Shown here piece after piece: positions 1 through 6,226 of a stretch of 36,379 nt of DNA. The stretch spans positions 1 to 36,379 of the forward strand of contig NZ_LSUQ01000025.1 in assembly GCF_001642725.1 (NCBI RefSeq), given 5' to 3'. Each line of letters starts with the position of its first letter. The first letter of the stretch is position 1. Source of the DNA: Ferroacidibacillus organovorans (GTDB taxonomy: Bacteria > Bacillota > Bacilli > Alicyclobacillales > SLC66). The notes under the pieces were generated by a model. The model was not told the DNA's origin, did not search any database, and saw only the letters and a list, made by a program, of their open reading frames with translations. The position numbers and the translations under genes are program-made.

Positions 1-1
1 C

Positions 2-259
2 ACTTTTCTGAAGAATCCCTTTGCAAGCAAGAGACGAAAGGGCGAGTGTCGTTTTGGTACGGATTTTTTCATTTATCGATTTTGGACGGGACATGAGGAT
101 TTTAAGGAACATGGACAGGCCCGAAAGCGTACAAGCGTGACAAGCTCCAAAATCCTTATCGATCGCGCGAAGGACAAGCGATCCTCGAACAAGCTGTGGT
201 ATACGAAAGCCTGTTTTCCCTTGAAGGGATTGGGTAGTCAAGCCTGTGTTATTGGGTAG
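2..259 (+). CDS. partial ORF of unknown function, 5' end outside window
   Basis: An 85-codon reading frame is open from base 2 to a TAG at 257-259, with no start inside the window, so it could be the C-terminus of a gene that begins upstream. The translation is basic (many K and R) and includes FFIYRFWTGHEDFKEHG. I do not recognise the family. Everything from here to about 1.1 kb consists of short frames on both strands, which suggests a decayed mobile or plasmid-like segment, so this may be a relic and not a working gene. Confidence 0.25.
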   Translation, partial: TFLKNPFASKRRKGECRFGTDFFIYRFWTGHEDFKEHGQARKRTSVTSSKILIDRAKDKRSSNKLWYTKACFPLKGLGSQACVIG

Positions 260-598
260 GTAAGGTAGGATGATTCGGTAGGCAGCGTCAACGCGTTTAC
301 ACGTTTGTTTGGATAAACGGTTTTGAGGCCTGATGGGGTAAGTGCTTTTAGGATGACGTAAACTGAGCTTGTCGCCGTGTGGGTGGATGTAAACGGAAAC
401 GGATGATGAAGACGTATCCGTGGACGTTTCGCATCATCGACCAAGGTGATGTCCAATTTGACATTTACGTTTGTGAAGAGGTTTGCGAGAAAAAGGTGAC
501 AAGCTGGAGGGTCTAAGTGATCGGACAAGCGAGTAGGTATAGAGGGAAATTGAAAAAAGGCGGTGTCTTTCAAGGTGAAAAAACACCCTGGTTCTCTC

Positions 599-835
599 AT
601 GGATCAAATTCCTGCATCCGCTCGCGCCCTGGTCGAACAATTTGATGAAACAAAAAGAAAAGGGAGTTCTTTTGAAAAACAGCACGTACGACAAACCTTT
701 TGGGTTCGCCGCGATCTTGCGAAACGGGTGGATGAATTGTGCAAAACGCGAAGTGGGAATGGTTTTTTCCTGATCAACGTGATCAAACGAAACTCTGGAA
801 CTCAGAAAAAACACGTTTTCACACGAAAACATTAA
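599..835 (+). CDS. small basic protein, possible ribbon-helix-helix-like remnant
   Basis: The frame is open from 563; the ATG at 599 gives a 78-residue protein beginning MDQIPASARALVEQF. The middle part, RQTFWVRRDLAKRVDEL, resembles the DNA-binding start of small RHH/CopG-like proteins on Firmicute plasmids and phages, which usually continue with a glycine-rich turn and a second helix. Here that continuation (KTRSGNGFFLINVIKR) is plausible but then degenerates. An overlapping frame to about 930 also has protein-like stretches, which suggests frameshift decay. No strong ribosome binding site is seen. The assignment is weak and rests on motif resemblance only. Confidence 0.3.
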   Translation: MDQIPASARALVEQFDETKRKGSSFEKQHVRQTFWVRRDLAKRVDELCKTRSGNGFFLINVIKRNSGTQKKHVFTRKH

Positions 836-974
836 AATTGGGAATGGGTTGCGTAAATTCCAGTCTGCTCAGGGGTGCATTGAGTATTTTATTGAACAGT
901 ACCCTTATTGGAGGAAGATCGGGAAGTTTTAGGCCAAATTAAAAATAGGTGAGTCCATGGTAGGAGAAGATAAA

Positions 975-1085
975 ATGCTGAGCAACGGAAAGATTTCTCA
1001 GCGCCTTCATTCGATTGAGTTAAACTGCAATCGAGAGATGGTTCGCAATGATCGATTCGTGATCGCTGTATGGTTTTATCGATAG
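975..1085 (+). CDS. 36-residue small ORF, unknown function
   Basis: ATG at 975 preceded by TAGGAG at 961-966, a good Shine-Dalgarno at 8 nt spacing, and ending at TAG 1083-1085. The product begins MLSNGKISQRLHSIEL and ends VIAVWFYR. It has no signal peptide and no family I recognise. The ribosome binding site is the main reason to list it. It lies just upstream of the small secreted peptide gene and could belong to the same unit, but a terminator-like hairpin separates them. Confidence 0.3.
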   Translation: MLSNGKISQRLHSIELNCNREMVRNDRFVIAVWFYR

Positions 1086-1173
1086 GGTGTCACCCTGCAA
1101 TTTCCTTGACTTCAGGATTGCAGGCATAAAAGAGAAAGGATGTATGGCGTAACAGAATGTGCGTCATGACGAA

Positions 1174-1205
1174 CCTGCCATGCGCGTGGTAGGCTCCTTT
1201 TTGTG
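1174..1205 (+). terminator. terminator-like hairpin
   Basis: CCTGCCA at 1174-1180 pairs with TGGTAGG at 1187-1193 (seven pairs, one G-T) over a 6-nt loop, followed by CTCCTTTTT. Just before it, CGTCATGACG at 1162-1171 is a perfect 10-bp palindrome, and CCTGCAAT/ATTGCAGG (1094-1101 and 1117-1124) is another inverted repeat. It would end transcription of the 36-residue ORF upstream. Confidence 0.45.
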
Positions 1206-1236
1206 CTTTGATACGATTTACAAAGGGAGCTGTGTC

Positions 1237-1347
1237 ATGCGATCTTTTAAGAAGGGCTCGGCGACACTGGCTCTTGCGATGTTGACGACATCGATCAGTC
1301 CAACGTTTGCCTCTACGAGACCAGTGCAGATCGAAATAATTAACTGA
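1237..1347 (+). CDS. 36-residue secreted peptide precursor, Phr-like
   Basis: ATG at 1237 follows AAAGGGAGC (1221-1229) at normal spacing; a longer in-frame start at 1159 has no such site. The product has a textbook Sec signal peptide: basic MRSFKKG, hydrophobic ATLALAMLTTS, then ISPTFA, a likely signal peptidase cleavage site, leaving the 11-residue tail STRPVQIEIIN. This size and plan match precursors of exported signalling peptides of Firmicutes (the Phr/PapR type), in which the C-terminal residues are the signal. No Rap- or PlcR-like receptor gene is in the window, so a signalling role is inference; a small toxin or bacteriocin-like peptide is the alternative. It ends 34 bp before the tracrRNA promoter of the CRISPR locus. 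Confidence 0.5.
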   Translation: MRSFKKGSATLALAMLTTSISPTFASTRPVQIEIIN

Positions 1348-1380
1348 AATTTATAATTAATAATAAACGGCGAAGTGTGC

Positions 1381-1409
1381 TTGATTTTTCGAAGAATTAA
1401 TCGTATTAT
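1381..1409 (+). promoter_or_regulatory. tracrRNA promoter
   Basis: TTGATT at 1381-1386 and TATTAT at 1404-1409 are separated by exactly 17 bp, a good sigma-A type promoter. The predicted start, about 1416, falls just before the region complementary to the CRISPR repeat transcript, as expected for a tracrRNA. No separate promoter is seen between the tracrRNA and cas9, so cas9 may be expressed by read-through. Confidence 0.7.
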
Positions 1410-1415
1410 TCTTTT

Positions 1416-1530
1416 GAGGGATTTATATCACATCGAGAACTGCGAGGTTGCCATAATAAGGCAATATGCCGCAGAGCACTGACCCGTAGCCTTTAATGGT
1501 TGCGGGTCATCTCATTTTATGAAATGAATC
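1416..1530 (+). ncRNA. tracrRNA of type II-C CRISPR-Cas9
   Basis: Bases 1424-1456 closely match the + strand of the array repeat (for example CACATCGAGAACT is identical, then GCGAGG against ACGAGG). They are therefore complementary to the crRNA if the array is read on the minus strand. The anti-repeat is followed by the usual tracrRNA parts: a short nexus-like stem GGCA-ATA-TGCC at 1460-1470, then a hairpin with TGACCCG (1480-1486) paired to CGGGTCA (1503-1509) and an inner GCC/GGT stem, then TCATTT/AAATGA at 1512-1527. The order and the CTGACCCG segment resemble the GeoCas9 tracrRNA as I remember it. No T-run follows the last hairpin, so the 3' end is uncertain. The RNA guides RNase III processing of pre-crRNA and loads Cas9. 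Confidence 0.85.
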
Positions 1531-1552
1531 TATGCTTTGGGGGGACACAGTC

Positions 1553-4500
1553 ATGAGTTACCGGATTGGACTTGACGTTGGGATTACATCGGTTGGTTGG
1601 GCTGTCCTGGAACTGACAACGAGCAATGAAGGTAAAAGAAAACCATGTAGAATCATTGATCTAGGAGTTAGGATTTTTGAAGCAGCAGAAGATCGTGGGG
1701 AGTCACTGGCATCTCCACGTAGATTAGCGAGAAGTTCTCGACGCCGCTTACGCAGACACAGGCATAGAATAGCTCGAATCAAACAGTTGATGGATAGACG
1801 AGGTATTATGCCAGTCCCGGAAATCGAGAAAATGTATACGACTGCCAACTCAAAACGGCCCGATGTCTATCAACTTCGTGCCGAGGCACTGGATAGGCTA
1901 CTTAATAATGAAGAGTTTGTTCGAGTTCTCATACATATTGCACAAAGGCGTGGATTTAAATCCAACCGTAGCTCGGAGTTACTCGAGGGAGAGACTGGAA
2001 AATTGCTCAAGGCAGTGCGAGACAATCGGGAATTCCTACGCCAGTCTGGATATCGCACGGTGGGAGAGATGTTGTTTCGGGACAGCCGATTTACCCAAAA
2101 ACGCAATAAGCCAGGAGACTATCGCCATACAGTCGGGCGTGACCTGCTGCTGGAGGAGATTCGTTTAGTCTTTGCTGCACAGAAACAATTTTCTAACCCA
2201 CACGCCTCTCAAAACTTTCTTGAGGAATACCTGTCTATATTCGCTTCCCAGCGCAACTTCGATAGCGGTCCTGGAGGAAACAGCAGGTATGCTAACTTAA
2301 TCGAGGGTATGATAGGAACATGTACTTTTGAGAGAAGCCAGAAACGCGCGCCTAAAGCCTCCTATGCCTTTGAGCGTTTTAATCTTCTAACTAAGCTCCA
2401 GAATATGAGAATTTCCCACAGGAATGAGGATGGGACTCGCAAATCTGAAAACCTGTCTGACGATCAAAAGAGACTAATCATCGATTTGGCACACCAAAAG
2501 CAAGTCCTAACTTATACGGATATTCGTAAATTATTAAAATTGGATGAAAATTCCTCTTTCACTCCCTTGACTTATGGAAATGCAAGGGCTCGAAAGGAAG
2601 TGGAGAAAAGCAAATTCGTTTCGATGCCGTTTTATCATCAAGTAAAAGCATCTTGGCAAAAAAATGGGCTCGACATGGCTACTCTAACTCCAGAACGACT
2701 AGATGAATTCGGCTGGATTTTGTCAGTATGGAAAAGTGACGAAAACCGAAGAACTAAACTTGCCGCCTTGGATCTCTCATCAGAGGAAATAGAAAGCTTA
2801 CTTCCCATTGGAACTGGTAAATTTGGCCACCTATCCTTTATTGCACTTCGCAAGTTAACACCCCTGCTCGAACAGGGGTTGGACTATGATAAAGCTTGCT
2901 CATCTATTGGCTATGGCCAAAGTGAATTTCTTGGCATTGAAAAGACAAATCGCCTCCCCCCGGTTAGTCATGAACAGATTACCAATCCGGTGGTTCTGCG
3001 TGCACTTTCGCAATCGGTGAAGGTAATAAACTCGATCATCCGCGAACACGGAATACCCGAATCTGTCCACATAGAACTTGCTCGTGAGATGTCTAAGACA
3101 TTTGACGAAAGAAACCAACTGACAAAATTACGGAATGAAAACGAACGTACTAACAATAAGGTAAAACTTGAGATTGCTAATATGCTTGGTGTTTCCAAGG
3201 TGTCTCCTATTGATATTGTTAAGTTCAAGCTCTACTTACAACAGCAAGAGCGTTGTTTATACAGCGGAGAATCGTTTGACCGCTCACGATTATTTGAGCC
3301 AGGCTATGCAGAAGTGGACCACATTATCCCTTACAGTATCTCATTTGATGATAGTTACAATAACAAGGTTTTGGTTAAGACTGGCGAAAACAGGCAAAAA
3401 GGTAATAGAACCCCAGTTGAGTATCTCGGTGTGGATCCGGCTCGCTTAGCCCGTTACATCGCTCTAGTAGACAGCCTGCACTTGCCGAGACCAAAGAAAA
3501 ATAATTTACTGCGTGATCTATCAAAGGACATCGTAGAAAGAGAAACATTTAAAGAGAGAAACCTTCAGGACACCCGTTATATTACAGTGGAATTGGCTTC
3601 TCATATCGAGCGTTATCTCTTATTCGACATGGCTAATTCCACTCAGATAAAGCGAGTGGTATCCGTAAACGGTCCTGTCACGGCATTCTTTCGTAAACGA
3701 TGGGGTCTCAGAAAAGACCGTGAACTAGGAGACCTACACCATGCTCAGGATGCCGTAATTGTGGCGTGTGTTGGTGACGATCTCATACAACGTGTGTCCA
3801 AGTACGATAAATTCAAGCGGAGTTACTTAGCTAACCCCAAAGTATTTACAAAGTCATTCGACAAGCAGACGAACACGGTAAGATATGTGGACAATCAGAC
3901 TGGAGAGCTGTTTACTTGGGATAGCTTTGATGATACACACCTTGCCCTAAAGGATAATCTGTTCCCACAGGCATGGCCTCGATTTCGCGATGAACTACTT
4001 GCACGACTGTCTCCTGACCCGACTTACGCTGTCCACATGGCCAATATTTCCAACATATCGAAAGACTTAATGCCCGTTTTCGTTTCCAGGATGCCTAATC
4101 GAAAATGTACTGGACCCGCCCATAAAGAAACAGTGAAGAGTCCAAGACAACTTAGTGACGGAGTAGTCATTTCTAAAGTGAGCCTATCGGAGTTAAGACT
4201 CGATGGCGAGGGCGAAATCGAAGGATATTACAATCCTCAAGACGACACTGTGTTATACGCTAAACTTCGTCGTCTTCTACAAGAGGCAAACGGCAACGCC
4301 GAAAAGGCATTTGCCTCACCTGTATACAAGGTATCAAAAGATGGAAAAACGTCTACACTGGTTAATAAAGTAAAATTATCAGAGAAGGCCAGCTATGGTG
4401 TAATGGTCCACCAAGCACGCGGGGTGGCAACTAAACCCTCAATGGTACGTGTTGATGTATTTATAAAAGAAGGGCGTTTTTACTTAGTCCCGGTTTATGT

Positions 4501-4885
4501 TCCAGACATTGTACGCGGACTTCTTCCGACGAGAGCTATTACGCCCGGGAAGATCTATGAAGAATGGAGAGTGATTGATAGTTCTTTCAGGTTTCAATTT
4601 AGTCTTTATCATAACGACGTGATCAAGGTAAAACCCAAAGGAAGAACCGTCATTAAGTTTAAAGATGGCACAGAACGATTGCTTGGAGAAGAAATTGTCT
4701 ATTACAAATCAACAAACATAGCCAACGGAAGCATTTTTGTAAAAACGCACGATGACGCTGGGGAAGTCAAGAGTTTAGGTGCCAAAACGCTGACTATTTT
4801 TGAAAAATACAACGTCGATTACTTGGGTAGGTTGACGAAAGTTCATGACGAGTCAAGACTGGAGTTTAAGTTAAAAGGGAGATGA
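1553..4885 (+). CDS. cas9: Cas9 endonuclease, type II-C, GeoCas9-like
   Basis: RNA-guided DNA endonuclease that cuts both strands of invading DNA using crRNA and tracrRNA. The start chosen is ATG 1553 (MSYRIGLDVG) behind a GGGGGGA site at 1539-1545; an in-frame ATG at 1532 adds only seven residues. The protein has 1110 residues, in the compact II-C range. Visible parts: RuvC-I with catalytic D8; arginine-rich bridge helix about 55-80 (SPRRLARSSRRRLRRHR); REC lobe about 85-490; RuvC-II with E508 in HIELARE; HNH with EVDHIIPYS, D589 and H590; RuvC-III with HHAQDAVIVAC, H729 and D733; then the wedge and PAM-interacting region to the end. All nuclease residues are present, so it looks active. Many segments match GeoCas9 as remembered. 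cas1 starts 6 bp after its stop. No csn2 or cas4 is present, which fits II-C. Confidence 0.96.
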   Translation: MSYRIGLDVGITSVGWAVLELTTSNEGKRKPCRIIDLGVRIFEAAEDRGESLASPRRLARSSRRRLRRHRHRIARIKQLMDRRGIMPVPEIEKMYTTANSKRPDVYQLRAEALDRLLNNEEFVRVLIHIAQRRGFKSNRSSELLEGETGKLLKAVRDNREFLRQSGYRTVGEMLFRDSRFTQKRNKPGDYRHTVGRDLLLEEIRLVFAAQKQFSNPHASQNFLEEYLSIFASQRNFDSGPGGNSRYANLIEGMIGTCTFERSQKRAPKASYAFERFNLLTKLQNMRISHRNEDGTRKSENLSDDQKRLIIDLAHQKQVLTYTDIRKLLKLDENSSFTPLTYGNARARKEVEKSKFVSMPFYHQVKASWQKNGLDMATLTPERLDEFGWILSVWKSDENRRTKLAALDLSSEEIESLLPIGTGKFGHLSFIALRKLTPLLEQGLDYDKACSSIGYGQSEFLGIEKTNRLPPVSHEQITNPVVLRALSQSVKVINSIIREHGIPESVHIELAREMSKTFDERNQLTKLRNENERTNNKVKLEIANMLGVSKVSPIDIVKFKLYLQQQERCLYSGESFDRSRLFEPGYAEVDHIIPYSISFDDSYNNKVLVKTGENRQKGNRTPVEYLGVDPARLARYIALVDSLHLPRPKKNNLLRDLSKDIVERETFKERNLQDTRYITVELASHIERYLLFDMANSTQIKRVVSVNGPVTAFFRKRWGLRKDRELGDLHHAQDAVIVACVGDDLIQRVSKYDKFKRSYLANPKVFTKSFDKQTNTVRYVDNQTGELFTWDSFDDTHLALKDNLFPQAWPRFRDELLARLSPDPTYAVHMANISNISKDLMPVFVSRMPNRKCTGPAHKETVKSPRQLSDGVVISKVSLSELRLDGEGEIEGYYNPQDDTVLYAKLRRLLQEANGNAEKAFASPVYKVSKDGKTSTLVNKVKLSEKASYGVMVHQARGVATKPSMVRVDVFIKEGRFYLVPVYVPDIVRGLLPTRAITPGKIYEEWRVIDSSFRFQFSLYHNDVIKVKPKGRTVIKFKDGTERLLGEEIVYYKSTNIANGSIFVKTHDDAGEVKSLGAKTLTIFEKYNVDYLGRLTKVHDESRLEFKLKGR

Positions 4886-4891
4886 CGGACC

Positions 4892-5815
4892 TTGTCGCAT
4901 CGGCATGTTTTGATTAGTAATCCGGCTAAACTATCGAGTCGAAATGAACAGTTAGTTATTCGACCCATTGTAACTGACGCTAGTGGAGATACGTACACCA
5001 TTCCACTTGAGGACATACGATCGGTAATGCTGGAGGACAGGGCGACTATTGTCACGTCTGCCCTGTTATCTAAACTTGCGGAGTTTAACATATCTCTATA
5101 CACTTGCGACGAGAAACATCTGCCTAACGGAGTTATGATTGCCTACAACCAACACTCCCGTGCACTAAAAGTGTTGAAATCACAGTTGCACATGAATCGC
5201 CCATTTGCCAAAAGACTTTGGCAATCTATTGTCAAACGCAAGATTGAGAATCAGGCTGGGTGCTTAGAACAAGCGGGTTGTCAAGGCGGTTCCCGCCTTC
5301 GTACTCTCGCTCGTACTGTTGAGTCCGGGGATCGCTCTAATGTAGAATCCCACGCAGCAAGACTCTACTTTCAATCTTTATTCAGCGAGTCGTTTGTACG
5401 TAGAAACGACGATTTTGCTAACTCCGCAATGAATTATGGGTACGCTATTGTAAGGGGTCAGGTTGCCCGAGCGCTATGCTCTTATGGCTATCTCCCGTCC
5501 ATCGGCCTACATCATCATAGCGAGTTGAATAATTTCAACCTAGCCGATGACTTCATGGAACCGTTTCGTCCTATCGTTGACTTGCTTGTCGCAAGCGAAC
5601 TGACTGGAGACGAGCATGATGATCTCACACCGCGCCATAAGCAATGCCTATATGGCGTGCTGGCTCAAGAAGTACTTGTCAACAATCAAAAGTTTAACGT
5701 TACTGCTGCGATCGATGTAATGGTTTCAAGCTTTACTCATTCAATTTCAACCCTAGACCCAGGAGACCTGCTTCTGCCATCCATCACAGCGATTAGGACG
5801 GAGGTCTATGAGTAA
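4892..5815 (+). CDS. cas1: CRISPR integrase Cas1, type II
   Basis: Metal-dependent integrase subunit of the Cas1-Cas2 complex that inserts new spacers. Start is TTG at 4892, directly after cas9, with GGGAGA at the cas9 3' end as ribosome binding site. The 307 residues match the family length. The N-terminal beta domain begins MSHRHVLISNPAKLSSRN, typical of type II Cas1. Catalytic candidates are E152 (in VESHAARLYF), H208 (in GLHHHSELNNFN) and the acidic pair in ADDFMEPFRPIVD (residues 219-230). It overlaps cas2 by 8 bp, so the two are translationally coupled. All key motifs are intact. Confidence 0.95.
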   Translation: MSHRHVLISNPAKLSSRNEQLVIRPIVTDASGDTYTIPLEDIRSVMLEDRATIVTSALLSKLAEFNISLYTCDEKHLPNGVMIAYNQHSRALKVLKSQLHMNRPFAKRLWQSIVKRKIENQAGCLEQAGCQGGSRLRTLARTVESGDRSNVESHAARLYFQSLFSESFVRRNDDFANSAMNYGYAIVRGQVARALCSYGYLPSIGLHHHSELNNFNLADDFMEPFRPIVDLLVASELTGDEHDDLTPRHKQCLYGVLAQEVLVNNQKFNVTAAIDVMVSSFTHSISTLDPGDLLLPSITAIRTEVYE

Positions 5816-6128
5816 TTACATGAGACTTCTCGTATTGTTCGATTTACCTGTCGGCACGGGGCTCGAGCGCAAGGCAGCGTCTCGATTCCGTACTTTTCTA
5901 CTCACAGACGGCTACTACATGATTCAATTTTCATGTTACTGTCGAATTTGCGGGAGTTTCGAGATAGCCGATAAGCACGAACGTCGTTTAGAAGCAAACC
6001 TACCAGTAAAGGGGTCGGTCCGAAGTCTAGTTGTGACGGAGAAGCAATTTTCAAGAATGAAAATTCTTGTGGGAGAACACGTCTCCAATGAGGTGAAAAT
6101 TCACAGTGAGCAACTTGTGCTTTTTTGA
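5808..6128 (+). CDS. cas2: CRISPR adaptation protein Cas2, type II
   Basis: Small ferredoxin-fold partner of Cas1; in the Cas1-Cas2 complex it serves as the structural bridge for spacer integration. The ATG lies inside the end of cas1. The 106-residue product begins MSNYMRLLVLFDLPV, with the conserved aspartate at D12 after the first beta strand, then RFRTFLLTDGYYMIQFSCY, the usual second strand and helix. The ending EQLVLF fits short type II Cas2 proteins. Two cysteines in CYCRIC (44-49) are slightly unusual. It is the last cas gene; the array begins 98 bp downstream in the opposite transcriptional direction. Confidence 0.94.
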   Translation: MSNYMRLLVLFDLPVGTGLERKAASRFRTFLLTDGYYMIQFSCYCRICGSFEIADKHERRLEANLPVKGSVRSLVVTEKQFSRMKILVGEHVSNEVKIHSEQLVLF

Positions 6129-6226
6129 AAAACGACTGAGCATAACCTTGTGGATAGTTCCCAAGTTGCTTTTTAACTCAAAAAAACTGCCAAAATACCC
6201 TTCAAAAGCGGGATTTTAGCAGAGGT
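6129..6226. other. cas2-array spacer: leader-like region with array terminator on minus strand
   Basis: This 98-bp stretch separates cas2 from the first repeat. Read on the minus strand, GGGATTTT (6210-6217) pairs with AAAATACCC (6192-6200) with one bulged A; five bases later comes a run of seven T (6180-6186 on +). It therefore looks like a terminator for the array transcript, in keeping with an array read towards cas2. Type II-C systems may acquire spacers at this cas-proximal end. The only variant full repeat lies at the far end, which fits the far end being older, so the stretch may also serve as the integration leader. That last point is inference. Confidence 0.45.

Noticed and set aside
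2859-2880. Hairpin CCCCTG...CAGGGG inside cas9.
   Set aside because: It lies in conserved coding sequence with no T-run; ordinary chance pairing.
5284-5300. Palindrome AAGGCGG-TT-CCCGCCTT inside cas1.
   Set aside because: Coding sequence of the linker between Cas1 domains; no second copy or flanking signal supports a regulatory role.
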